A stretch of DNA of 64,000 nucleotides from Ambrosia x helenae (taxonomy: Eukaryota > Streptophyta > Magnoliopsida > Asterales > Asteraceae). Of this stretch, positions 45,755-56,497 are shown one piece after another (position 1 is the first letter of the stretch; every line of letters begins with the position of its first letter). The DNA lies in contig CM061231.1 of NCBI GenBank assembly GCA_030844895.1, forward strand, positions 158,067,889 to 158,131,888, read 5' to 3'. The translations under genes were made by a program, and so were the position numbers. The notes beneath the pieces were generated by a model. That model was not told where the DNA came from and searched no databases. It worked only from the letters and a program-made list of their open reading frames with translations.

Positions 45755-46510
45755 TACCCAAGGTTATAATTGTAATTAAAAGTATACGATTTGTACTTCT
45801 TTAGTCAGAAAAGGTGTAGTCATTAAGCTTAAAAGCTACACCATTCTTGGTTCACTGTTTTATGGTCCATAACAGTTACGGTTGAAACAAATTGCCTTAA
45901 CCTTTTTGTGTGCATGAATTATTTTTCTCTTCCATATAAACTAATAAATAAATAAATTATCATTTAAACATATAAAATCTAAAAATCATAAATACCCGCC
46001 TACGGTTTATTTATTAATTATATAAACACATACATATTATTAAAAAAAATACAAAACAAGATAGTTTTGATGAGTAGATTTTTTATGAAAAAAAAATATA
46101 TGGGTAAAACAGAGTTGGTTGTTGGAATGAGAATAAAGATTAAGACAAAAGGTTAGCGATCACGCCAATCCTCGTAGAGGGACAGTTTTATTCCCCCAGG
46201 TACCCTAAAAGCAACCCTCTGTCTCCTCTCCCTACCCTATCTTCCATTATTGCCACTTTTTCACCCCACCATTTGTTTCTCATTTTTTAAATTTTTTTCT
46301 TATGAAATACTTTTTTTTTTAATTATGCAAAGAAAGGTGAAAATCTAAAATAAAAAGATAATTCATTATGATATACGTCATGTTTCACGATCCATCATTG
46401 TAGGACATGTTTTGAATAAAATGATTTGTTATACTGGTAGAAAACCATCGGTACTTACTTCCTTAGTCTGGCTGTCTGGAACTACCATGTTAAATTGAGA
46501 ATTAGAAGAA
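45755..46510. other. intergenic DNA, nothing assigned
   Basis: AT-rich, with a pyrimidine-rich stretch at 46190-46300. No gene seen. Confidence 0.5.
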
Positions 46511-46520
46511 TTGCAAGTTT

Positions 46521-46801
46521 TACCATCACTTTACGGTGGAGTGGTATGGTGACTCAATGATAGAAGACTCATGACTGAAAGGTCATGAGTTCGATTCTTG
46601 AGAGCGCCGGGTTTTACCTATTATACTATTGTCGTGCATTCGAGTGAGTGGATATGATTGGGTTTTTCCTGAAACTGTTGGCTGGTGGGTTAGGGGCTCT
46701 GTCCGTCCGGGTTAGGCCGGCTATGGCTCCACTTGGCCATTAAGAGCCGCGTACTAAGTACTCGGCTTCTACTTACTTGTGCGTTCAAAAAAAAAAAAAA
46801 T
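46521..46801 (+). mobile_element. tRNA-derived SINE with 10-bp TSD
   Basis: Flanked by TTGCAAGTTT (46511-46520 and 46802-46811) and ending in a run of about 14 A. The head has GGTGACTCAATG and GAGTTCGATTC (A- and B-box-like). The body shares GGGTTTTACCTATTAT, GTCGTGCATTCGAGTGAGTG and TTGGGTTTTTCC with the SINE at 44652. Confidence 0.85.
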
Positions 46802-46811
46802 TTGCAAGTTT

Positions 46812-47515
46812 CGTTTTTAAAATAGTAGTTTGTTATGAACACTAGTTCATGCCGAAAAATAAAATGCAACAACTTATTATGAATTTTTTCACTATTTTTT
46901 TTAACGACCAACAAAGCTGATCAACCGGATAAACTCAACGGCATAAGACAACCTAGGCTTGCGAAAGCAAATGACACTGGTAACTCAGCCAACCACCATT
47001 TAAAGGAAACACACCAAACAAAGACCCACAATGATAAGACTTCTGGTTTAACAAAAAGCAATTTTACTTCAGGCGAAACTCGAATCTATGACCTCCACTT
47101 TAAAGGTTCATAGGGTCGAAAATGTCCCATTGGTAAATTTATTGACATGTAAAATACTAAAAGTGTAAAGTAGTAAAAAAATGAATTTATCAGACGGTTG
47201 GTGACACTGGTATTCCCATATTGCAAATTTGATACATATTTATTGAAAACTTCGTCAATGGTCCAAAGTTATGCATAAAATTCTATTTGAGGACTCCAAG
47301 ACTGACACATCAAAATCAAGAGGCCAACCTAGGGCTGGTCCTTAGCTAGGGACTAACCGTGTAGTTAATTTTGAAAATAATTAAAAATCATGTATGGTTA
47401 AAGACCAATCATATAACGTTTATGAATAACCTAGCACTGATAATGTAGTTTCTAATAAATATGTATTAGGGTTGTAAAATGGACATGAAAAAACTAATAC
47501 TCGCTAATAGAAATT
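46812..47515. other. intergenic DNA, nothing assigned
   Basis: Contains a GAACTTTAAAGTGGAGGTCATAG-like, possibly tRNA-related, patch near 47085-47110 on the minus strand. No gene seen. Confidence 0.4.
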
Positions 47516-47532
47516 TGGTGTTAGTACATGTA

Positions 47533-48038
47533 TGTTAGATGTCCCTAGCCTAGTATAGGTGTTTATTTGACGTTTTGTATGTTTTTGGATGTGTTTAGAA
47601 TGTTAAAAGGCATTTTTGTAATAGTACAGGCGACTAGGTCTTGAAGGCGCGACTAGCCTTGCTAGTCGCGTGGGAATCAAGACGACTAGCAAGCTAGCAA
47701 GCTAGTCGCACCACCTAGTCGCTTGTCAGAAAGCTAGTCGCCCAAGGGCCCTGGACGACTAGCAGCAGGCATAAATACTTGCAATGATTGCCCTAATCAT
47801 TTTAGTTGTCATTTCACACACTCTAATACCTCAGGTCATAGGTTTTTAGGTCTGTAAGCTGTATTGTACACTCATGCTCTGTTTCTAATACGGTTACAAC
47901 CTTTAAACCGTTTTATGCGTGTTTTTGATATCTCGTTATTGTGTTTGTTGGCGTTTTTGTATTTGAACATCATCTAGTGGATTCCGCACACAAGGTGAAC
48001 CAGCTCGTGATAGTCGGGTTGTCCGAAAATGATCCTAT
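47533..48038 (+). repeat. LTR of a truncated copia element
   Basis: The stretch from TGTTAGATGTCCC to GATCCTATA ends four bases before a primer-binding site (48042-48053), as a 5' LTR should. A TATA-like CATAAATAC lies near 47770. It contains many CGACTAG/CTAGTCG words between 47628 and 47775. The left boundary could also be 47519. The element is cut off after about 48100 by the CACTA sequence, so no TSD can be tested. Confidence 0.6.
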
Positions 48039-48041
48039 AAG

Positions 48042-48053
48042 TGATATCAGAGC
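48042..48053 (+). other. primer-binding site next to the truncated LTR
   Basis: TGATATCAGAGC differs by one base from the plant copia Met-tRNA site TGGTATCAGAGC. Confidence 0.65.
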
Positions 48054-48159
48054 ATAGGCTCTTATCACGAGTGTTTGATAACATAATGAATTCAAAATAG
48101 GGCGTTTTTAGATTGAGCAATGGTGTGGATGTGGAGACAGCAAGGCAAAATTCCCCCGA

Positions 48160-48870
48160 GGGTATGAAATCTGAAAACTGGCTTCAAGCTGTTGATCACT
48201 TCTGCAGTCCAAAACATTAGAGGAAGTCTGAAATTAACAAAGCCGCCCGCTAAAAACAAGCGAATACATACCGAGGTGGAACGAGCTCTTTTGCCAGTCA
48301 TTGTCACAAAAAGGTATATACTCACACATATACATAGACGATAATGTTTATTTAACTTATAATTTAACTTTTAATGTTAAACAGGACATGGAACGGTATG
48401 AAGTATACTGTATTGGACATACAGGAAGGCAGGGGACGTTTAATATCCCTCAGAATGAAGAGAATTATGTAAGCATTTATTTATAATCTACTATATATAT
48501 ATATATGTAATTCTATTAAATCACTTTTGTGAAACACAACACAGGTTAAGGTCATGCTTTGAGTCTGAACGTCGACGGGTCGCTGAAGAAGTAGGAGAAG
48601 GAGGAGGAAGTAGCTCCCAAAGGTTGGATTAGGTTGGTATATATCTGTGTATGTGCGTGTTTAGTTTTCATGTTTTTTCGATTGTTTGTTGGGTTTAAAG
48701 TAGGTTAAAACTAATGTTATTTGGGGTGTTTGAAGATTGGTATTTTTGAAGAAGTTATGGGCAAACGCCGCGGACATGTTCGCAGGATTGGGACTATGCC
48801 CTGTCCGAGAGAAAGCCTTCCGCATCTTACGCCAACACAAGCGCAATCTTCACAGGCATGTCTTTGTAGT
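48160..48870 (+). pseudogene. Transposase_24-type (plant En/Spm-associated) gene relic
   Basis: Plus-strand pieces ENWLQAVDHFC, EINKAA and GGTSSFASH resemble the conserved core of the plant Ptta/En/Spm transposase family. Further exons follow at about 48385-48470 and 48735-48870 (EEVMGKRRGHVRRIG). In-frame stops after the first piece and inconsistent frames show it is dead. The family name is from recalled motifs. Confidence 0.6.
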
Positions 48871-48879
48871 TTAAATGTT

Positions 48880-49440
48880 AAGTAAATAGGATATTTGACC
48901 CATTTGGTATATATTTGTTGGTAGTTGACCAATTTGGTATAAATATGTTTAGTAAATAGGATATTTGACCCATTTGATATATATTTGAAGTTAATTTGTT
49001 GATAGTTGCCCCATTTGGTATAAATATGTTTAGTAAATAGGACATTTGACCCATTTGGTGTATGCATGTTTGCTAAATGTTAATATTTGACCCGTTTGGT
49101 ATAAATATGTGTAGTAAATAGGATATTTGACCCATTTGGTATATATTTTTAGTTATTTGTTGATTGTTGACCCATTTGGTATAAATATGTTTAGTAAGTA
49201 GGATATTTGACCCATTTGGTATATATTTGTAGTTTATTTGTTGATAGTTGACCCATTGGGTATAAATATGTTTAGTAAATAGGACATTTGACCCATTTGG
49301 TGTATGTATGTTTGCTAAATGTTAATATTTGACCCGTTTGGTATAAATATGTGTAGTAAATAGGATATTTGACCCATTTGGTATATATTTGTAGTTATTT
49401 GTTAATAGTTGACCCATTTGGTATAAATATATTTGTAGGA
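48880..49440. repeat. tandem repeats in the CACTA intron, inverted relative to 9640-10375
   Basis: Units contain TTTGACCCATTTGGTATA and TTAGTAAATAGGATATTT, about seven copies. They match the array of the other CACTA copy on the opposite strand. Confidence 0.88.
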
Positions 49441-49597
49441 GAAACTTAATACCATGATGACGTTTCCTAAATTCCAAGCACAAATGCTCCAATTTCGTAA
49501 TCAATTTTACCAATCTCAATTCCAATCTCCAAACTTTGGAAATCAAGGCGGAAGCGGCAATAGTGGCAATCACGCCGACGAAGACGAAGTCGTTTAG
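49440..49597 (+). pseudogene. last exon of the CACTA transposase-type gene, second copy
   Basis: After a TTTGTAG acceptor, the frame reads EKLNTMMTFPKFQAQML, FGNQGGSGNSGNHAD and an acidic end before TAG. It aligns along its whole length with the exon at 9492-9640. Confidence 0.7.
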
Positions 49598-49959
49598 GCG
49601 TTTTTGGCATGTTTAAACGAATGTTGGTATGTTTATATATATGTAATGTAGGTATGTTTGGTTAATTTGCTTTGTTATTATTTCGTTTGATTGTGCGTGT
49701 GTGGACAAAAAAAAGTACCTATCGCCTTTAAAGGTCCTGCCCAGATTGCACAGAATTTTGCCATGTGGCAAAAAAAATAAATAAATGGAAAAAGAAATGT
49801 CGCGTGGAAAAAAAACATTAGGGGCGACACCTTTAGGGGCCACAAAGGGTTTTAGGCACCAAGCAAATGTGACAGGACCTTTAGGGGCGACTGTCGCCCC
49901 TAATGCCCTATTATTAGGGGCGACATGCGTCGCCGCTAAAGCTCCAGACTGTTGTAGTG

Positions 49960-50340
49960 GAACCGAACGAACACGAAAATGCCTTATTCGTGTTCGTTTG
50001 TTAAGAAAATTATGTGTTTACGAACAATTCATAAACATGTATCGAACGAGATTTTCTGTTCGTGTTCGTTTGTTAAGAAAACACTCATGTTCGTGTTTAT
50101 TTATTAATTTTGTTATAAACACACACAAACACAAACGGACATTAATGAAAACAAAGTAGTGCTCATGAACACAAACAAACATTAATGAACACAAAGTAGT
50201 GCTCATGAACACAAACGAACATATCAAATACACAAAATATAACACAATGTCGAAAAATATAACACAATGCTGAAGAAAAAAGACACAGTAGATCGCAAAA
50301 ACGGCACAATGATGAAAATAAGAAAAACACACAATAACAA
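49960..50340. repeat. repeat with TTCGTGTTCGTTTGTTA words and a short tandem array
   Basis: CGTGTTCGTTTGTTAAGAAAA occurs at about 49989 and 50061, and ACACAAAGTAGTGCTCATGA is repeated at about 50150 and 50187. It was probably the target into which the CACTA element inserted. Class unknown. Confidence 0.6.
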
Positions 50341-50869
50341 TAATATAACGTAAATTCTAAAAACTAAAAGCGCAAAATCCAAAAAAGTAAAAACCTAAAA
50401 ACTAAGATCATAGGGTTCGATAAAACGGTTCCAATGCCGCTTGAATGAGTTCAATTAGAGTACGTTTAATACTTTTTCTATGAATTTCTATTTTTTAACT
50501 GTGTATTTGATACTACCCAACTTTAATAGATGAGAAAAACACTATACTAACCAGTTCTCTCTCTACGTATATACATAGAAAAAAGAGAGTTTTTTTACCG
50601 ATATTAACCGCAATATGAAGACATTAAAAAAAAGCAATTGAATGAGAATTCATAAAAGCCAAAAAAAAAAAAAAAAGTTGATTGCATGGGAACTTTTGCT
50701 AATGCCAGAGGAAGTACTGCTTCATTAAAGAGTATAATATGCATAAAAAGTTGTACCCATAACAAAAAGAATTCCAATATCATGACTGTACACATTTATC
50801 TAACCAAGAAAATAAATTCAAAAAGTTAAAGAAACTGATCATATAACTAGAAGTATGTATTTTTGAACA
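50341..50869. other. intergenic DNA upstream of the SMXL gene
   Basis: AT-rich, with no repeat boundary or gene recognised. It may contain distal promoter elements of the SMXL gene. Confidence 0.5.
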
Positions 50870-51195
50870 AACTTCAAGTATATATAAAGAAGGTGTTATA
50901 TCATACATGCTCCTACTATAGCCTAACTTCCTCCTTCTCTAGCTTAAATAAAAAAATTTAAACCTCATTTTGCCATTTGTGTTTCTTTCTTAGGGTTTCA
51001 CTTCAAGAAAAGATAAGGATACACAAATACCATACAAATCCTAACACTTCTTCTTCTTCTTCTAAATAACCCTAAATTCACCATATTGTGGAAGAAGAAA
51101 GAGTCTCTTTTTGGTTTAAGAAACATAACCATAGCTAGGGTTTACAGTTTGCTAATCTTTAGAGGGTGTGGGGGGTTGGGTGTTGTAGCCAAGTG
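50870..51195 (+). promoter_or_regulatory. SMXL core promoter and 5' UTR
   Basis: TATATAAA at 50881-50888 is a good TATA box about 310 bases before the ATG. The leader has a (CTT)n tract at 51047-51063, common in plant 5' UTRs. The transcription start is not visible; it would be expected near 50910-50920. Confidence 0.6.
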
Positions 51196-54100
51196 ATGCG
51201 CTCAGGAGGTTGTACTGTACAGCAGACACTAACAACAGAGGCTGCTTCTGTGTTGAAGCACTCTCTTAGCCTTGCAAGAAGGAGGGGCCATGCTCAGGTC
51301 ACTCCTCTTCATGTGGCTGCAACTCTTCTCATGAGTTCAAGAGCCAGTATACTAAGAAGGGCTTGCATCAAATCACAATCCAATGTTTCTTCCTCTTCTT
51401 CTTCTTCCCATATTACCCCTTCTATTCACCATCCAAATCCCCATATTACCCCTACCCCACCACCCCTCCATTGTAGGGCACTTGAGCTTTGTTTTAATGT
51501 TGCTCTCAATAGGCTTCCCACAACTCCTGGCCCACTCCTCCATGGCCAACCTTCACTTTCTAATGCTCTCATTGCTGCACTCAAGAGAGCTCAAGCTCAT
51601 CAAAGAAGAGGTTGTATTGAGAGCCAACAAACTCAAAGTCAGTCACAGTGTCAACAACAACAAAATCCACCTTTGTTAGCCATTAAGGTAGAGCTTGAGC
51701 AGCTTATTCTTTCCATTCTTGATGATCCAAGTGTTAGTAGGGTTATGAGAGAAGCTGGCTTTTCAAGCACTGCTGTGAAAACAAACTTAGAAGAGTTTTC
51801 TACAAGCTCTTTAACTTCTGCTCCAAGAGTGTTTTTTGGTAGTTCTGGTGGTGGTGTTTACTCATCTCCCTCTTCACCAAACTCTGATCACCAATATCTT
51901 CACAGTCATCAAAATCCTAACTTTTGGCAAACCCATTTCTTGAATCACTCTCCTGAGCAAAACCCATCTCCAAAACATGATTATTCTTTGAAAAAAGATG
52001 TCAACTTGGTTATGGAGGTTTTGCTAGGGAAAAAATCAAGAAAAAACACTGTGATAGTTGGTGACTCTTCATCAATAACTGAAGGTGTGGTTATTGAGCT
52101 AATGGGGAAGGTAGAGAGGGGAGATGTCCCAAATGAACTAAGATGTGCTCATTTTATAAAGTTTCAGTTTTCATCACTGCCATTGAGGTTCATGAAAAGG
52201 GAAGAAGTGGAGATGAATTTAGCAGATTTAAGAAGAAAGGTTGAATCTTTATTATCAACAGGAGATGGAGTGATCATATATGCAGGTGATCTGAAATGGA
52301 CAGTGGATGAGAGAGAGATTGGAGGAGAGAGAGGAGGGATTGGTTACAGTCCAGTGGATCATCTTGTTGCTGAAATTGGGAGGTTGATTTCACATTATAA
52401 TGTCACTAACAAAGTTTGGTTGATTGGGACTTCAAATTATCAAACATTCATGAAAAGCAAGATGAAAATGCCTTCTCTTGAGGTTCAATGGAGTCTTCAG
52501 GCTGTTTCTCTTCCTTCTACTGGACTTGGATTAAGTCTCAATGCAAACACCACAAGGTAAAGTATTAATACATTGTATAAATTTTATTGCATAAAGTTTA
52601 GATATTGAATTACTTAATTGGTTATCATGTGAAAACAACATATTTGGTGAGTCATTTAAGAGATGTGTTGTAGGTCAGAATGCTGTTTTGAGTTTGTAGT
52701 TAAAAACATTCTTGTTTCTGATCACAAAGGCATGAGATGAGAGCATGCTGACACTTTAAAAAGTAAGGTTGGGAAGAGGAGACAGTCTTTGTTGTTTTTC
52801 CTTTTATCTTTTGCCTTTTGATTTTTGTCTTTATTCTAATTATTGAGACATATTTTCTGATTGAACAGATCAAAAGAAGGACAATGACTAATTTGATTTA
52901 TATATTGTTCTTTCTCAGTCATTCTTTTTAATATCTCATCTTATAATTATTTTATTTTATCATTTTTACAAATTAAAATTAGAAGGTTGAATTAAGATTT
53001 AGGAGGATGAAACAAGAGATATTTTCATGTTTCACATCAACAACTATATACTTTAAGATGTCAAAATTTTGTCACTAAAATTAATATCATGTGTTTATTT
53101 TTGCCATTAATACTGTTAATATAAAATACATCATAAATGTATTAATATTTTATATCATATTTATATATATCACTTATTTAAGTTTACCAAACTGGGACAT
53201 ATCAAAATTCAGTTTCCATATAAAACATTAGGATAAATCTGTCACTATTTGAAAACATCATCCTGTGGAAATAAGATAAAGTTAGAATTTTTTTCCTTAT
53301 CTTGAGTTGTAAATTAGTCAAAAGGTCACCTGCATTTGTACACACTACCATTTCAATTTTTAATATTTTATATATTAACCATTTCTTTCCTAGAACAATA
53401 TTGTTTTTACTCGCCAAAAAAATTTATTAACTAAAAACACATAATATATACATACCATTTGGTATGTTGGTATCATTGTACTACTTTTATTTATAATAAT
53501 CAAGATGTGATAGGTGCATGTAATTAGTCATATTTTTTCTTTATAATATATAATCTTCTTGTTTTCTCTAAATCAATCGTTTTTCATATATAATAGTAAG
53601 ATAATATAGTTGCTTTTCGTTTGATGTAATATCGTGTCCGGCGGTCCTTATTTTGAGGACTTGCTAGTGGGCGTTTTTTTTTAATGAAATTAACCTTTAA
53701 AAAATTTGATATAGTTGCTATTGGTGTTTTGTAGTGGGCATGAATTAAGGGCAAACCTATCAAACAAGACATGTGAAGACACTATGGATCGGAAGCCAGT
53801 GTTAAGCAGTAAAGACGAAGGAGACGAAGATATGGTTGTCATGAGTTGTTGTGGAGAATGCAACTCCAATTACGAAAAGGAGGCTGCGGCAGCCGCAACA
53901 GCGCATCGAACCTCACCTATATTACCCTTTTGGCTTCACCCGACAACACATTCACCAACTCTTCACAAGGTATATGATCTTTATAGAATAATAAAACCCT
54001 TAACAAATTTTATATGATTGTGAAAAGTGGCGGATTCACATAAAGAGGGTCGGCCGACCCCCCCAAATTTTCGCTCAGAAGTTCTGATTATATAATATCC

Positions 54101-56236
54101 GTATATAAATTTTTTGATATATACGGTTTCGACCCCTGAAACTGGTTTTTGACCCACCGAAACTAGTGATTCCCAACCCCCGGTGACTTCCGACCCCCCA
54201 AAGTTTCGGGTCAAGCGTCGCCACCGGTCGAGGTCACATGACACCAATCTATTTTATGTGTTATATAAACGTGTAATTAATAAAAAAAATTTTTAACAAG
54301 ACCGGTATTCTTGTAAGATTGGCACTATTGAATTTAATAAGAGTAAAGTTGCACTAGTTTTAACGTTATTTTACTAATTTCGTAAAAATAACGTTAAAAA
54401 CGACGGACGGTTTCATGTATCATGTGGTGGCGTTGATAGCCAAAAGACAAAGTGGTACTTGCACCGATCGGGTTTGTCCCGATTGCTAAGTGTTTTGTCC
54501 CTTATGTCCAAGGCTTGATACCAAATCACATCGAGGCGAGGGTCTCACTGGAAGCGGCCTCTCTATTCTTAGTGGTAGAGGTAATGTTGTCTACATCTTA
54601 CCCTCCTCGAACCCTACCTTAGCTTTGCTATAGGTGAGATTAACTGAGTATGATGATGATGAAAATTGACCCTTTGTCATGAAAAAGCCTATATATTTTT
54701 TTTTACCAAAGAAAAAAAAAATATATCTTCAACCTTTGATTTGTTTTGTGACATCATTAAAAATATCTTTGGCTCCGTCACTAGCTAATTGTAAATGTTA
54801 CATAAGGTGCCTAATTATTAGTATATTATCTTTTATGTTCATGCATGGTAACGTAAAATAAAAACAAGAGATATATGATTGTGATCTTTTTGCTATATTG
54901 AATATTTGAATGTTTAACCGATCTTGTTACTTATATGCAGGACAATTTAGCTGAGCTGAAAAAGAAATGGAACAGATTATGTCAAAGTCTACACCAAGGA
55001 AGACACAATAATCTAAACAAGAATTACATGAATTCATCATCTTCAATTAGCAACGATAATCAAGGCATGGCTACAAAAAGCTACTCCTATAGCTCCTCAA
55101 GTCATCATCCTTTTTGGCCTAAAAACCACATTGAATCCAACTCAACATCCATCTCTTTTGGTGACACATTAAAGACTCAAAATGGTAGTGGGGAGCGTTC
55201 CTATCCCAGATTCAGAAGACAGCAATCTTGTCACATTGATCTCAGTTTTAGCAGGATGAATGATCATCTAAAAGTCGATCAAGAACCAAACTTGGATTGT
55301 CTCAAGAGTAGAGAAGACGATAAAGAGGTCAAGATCACACTTGGTCTTGGAAATTCGATCTCCGGTTTGTCCAAACGACAAGATGTTTACAAGTGTTTGC
55401 AAGAAAATGTGCCATGGCATTCGGAAAAAATGCACTCAATCGTTGAGTTTCTAATGAGCTCATCATCTCCTAAAGCTACCAAGAAAGATTCTTGGTTCTT
55501 GATTGAGGGGAATGACTCCATAGGGAAAAGAAGATTGGCGATGGCCATCGCGAAGGCCATGTTTGGCTCGAGTGATTCGCTTTTGTGCTTTAACATGCGT
55601 AGTTTGGCTCACAAATGTGAAAATCTTAAGAGGGAATTGAGAGATCAAGAAAATTTGGTTGTGTTGGTGGAAGATGCTGATTATGGAGATGGGAATTTTT
55701 TGAAATCTTTGAGTGATGGTTTTGCAAAAGGAAAGTTTGGTGATCATGGTGAAGTTATATTTGTTTTGAGCAAGGGTTGTGATCATGTAGATGATGAAAA
55801 AAGGAGCCGAATTTCACCGGCTCAAATGAAATTGGTTGTGAATGAGATCAATCCCATATCCGAAACCGATCAAAAGCGAAAACCCAAGTGGGATTTGGAT
55901 GAATTAAGCAAGAGGAAAGTTCCAAGAATCGAAGAGGGCGAAATCAAGAAAGATTTGTCTAGACAATCAAGCTCAAACACTCTAGATCTCAACATAAAAG
56001 CCGAGGCGCAAGATGATGAGAACAACGAAAATGTATTAGAATTCAGCCCGAATTCGAGTGATTTGACGCGTGAAATGGATGGTAGTCCCCAAAATCCACC
56101 AGGGTTTCTTGAAACGGTGAAAACCCAACTCGTGTTAGACCTATCTCCGGCTAGAGATAGCTTGATGAGGGAGAGTTTTATGTTCAAGATGAAAGGGGTG
56201 TTTGAGGGGTGTTTGGGAGCACAGAATTTGATTTGA
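51196..56236 (+). CDS. SMAX1-LIKE (SMXL3/4/5-type) Clp-like transcriptional regulator, 3' end frame-broken
   Basis: Exons: 51196-52556, 53735-53969, 54941-56236. Introns begin GTAAAG and GTATAT and end GTAG and GCAG; phases fit (AG|T gives Ser454). The 963-residue product has a double Clp-N domain (about residues 8-200), a degenerate first ATPase region (about 265-440, with GDSSSITEG where a Walker A would be), a degenerate second one (691-830, GNDSIGKRR at 722-730, LVVLVEDAD at 771-779) and an EAR motif LDLNI at 880-884 for TOPLESS-type corepressors. I see no RGKT degron, as in the SMXL3/4/5 clade, which is strigolactone-insensitive and acts in phloem formation in the nucleus. ATG 51196 (MRSGGCTVQQ) matches the family start. 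A lost G near 56200 brings TGA at 56234, removing about 90 residues. Confidence 0.93.
52557..53734 (+). other. SMXL intron 1
   Basis: 1178 bp, AT-rich, bounded by GTAAAG and TTTTGTAG. No inserted repeat with clear borders was seen. Confidence 0.85.
54028..54240. repeat. dispersed repeat with AGTGGCGGATTC head in SMXL intron 2
   Basis: Starts AGTGGCGGATTCACATAAAG and ends near GCGTCGCCACCGG, so its ends are short inverted repeats. The GTCGGCCGAC palindrome and a C run follow the head. A fragment is shared with 22870-22990, and the head is shared with 11634 and 27505. Confidence 0.7.
54344..54660 (+). mobile_element. SINE-like element copy C, 5'-truncated
   Basis: Begins AGTAAAGTTGCACTAGTTTT, about 60 bases inside the full-length element defined by copy B, and runs to the GATGATGATGAAA tail. 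It carries the CGATCGGGTTTGTCCCGAT palindrome and GGTCTCACTGGAAG. No clear target duplication was found. Confidence 0.85.
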
Positions 56237-56497
56237 AGGTGGAAGAGATGGTGTTAGATGAAGTTTTGTATGGGTGTGGGGTATACTTGAATGGTTTGTT
56301 TGAGAAATGGCTAAAAGAGGTTTTTCAAACAAGCTTAGAGGCTGTGAAAAATGGGGGAAAGGAGTTATAAAGAGTTTAAGGGTGTGTTTGGTGATAGAAG
56401 AAAAAGAAGGGGGTGGGGTTGGTATAGAAGAAAAGGATGAGGGATTCATGGGTACGAATCTCCCTAACAAAATCAAAATATGTTATATTATGTAGGT
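56237..56497 (+). pseudogene. displaced SMXL C-terminal coding tail
   Basis: The next frame from about 56200 reads EEMVLDEVLYGCGVYLNGLF and EKWLKEVFQTSLEAVKNGG, and after a second one-base shift near 56355 the third frame reads GVIKSLRVCLVIEEKEGGG and EGFMGTNLPNKIK to TAG at 56493-56495. Together these are the expected C-terminal end of an SMXL protein. Both shifts lie in G runs. An AATAAA at 56580-56585 could serve polyadenylation. Confidence 0.85.

Larger units (their letters stand above)
48105..49959 (+). mobile_element. CACTA element, second copy, left end missing
   Basis: The right end reads CACTACAACAGTCTGGAGC on the minus strand (49959), with sub-terminal TCGCC/GGCGAC words at 49820-49945. 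It holds relics of a Transposase_24-type gene: ENWLQAVDHFC and NKAARKKQAN... (48160-48300), an exon with DMERYEVYCIGHTG (48385-48470), IFEEVMGKRRGHV (48735-48790), then the intronic tandem repeats and the last exon at 49440-49597. Stops occur between these. No CACTA left terminus was found. It is the same family as 9047-10959. Confidence 0.82.
53970..54940 (+). other. SMXL intron 2, with two inserted repeats
   Basis: 971 bp, bounded by GTATATG and ATATGCAG. It contains the dispersed repeat at about 54028-54240 and SINE copy C at 54344-54660, both in the sense orientation of the gene. Confidence 0.88.

Noticed and set aside
47085..47115. tRNA-related SINE head on the minus strand
   Set aside because: Only a B-box-like word is present, without A box, body or tail.
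49785..50159. 124-codon frame across the CACTA right end
   Set aside because: It crosses the element terminus into an unrelated repeat, so it is accidental.
51166..51195. Upstream in-frame GTG start for SMXL
   Set aside because: The ten extra codons have no family support; ATG 51196 begins the conserved MRSGGCTVQQ N terminus.
55387..56476. Minus-strand open frames inside SMXL exon 3
   Set aside because: They are antisense shadows of the SMXL coding frame.
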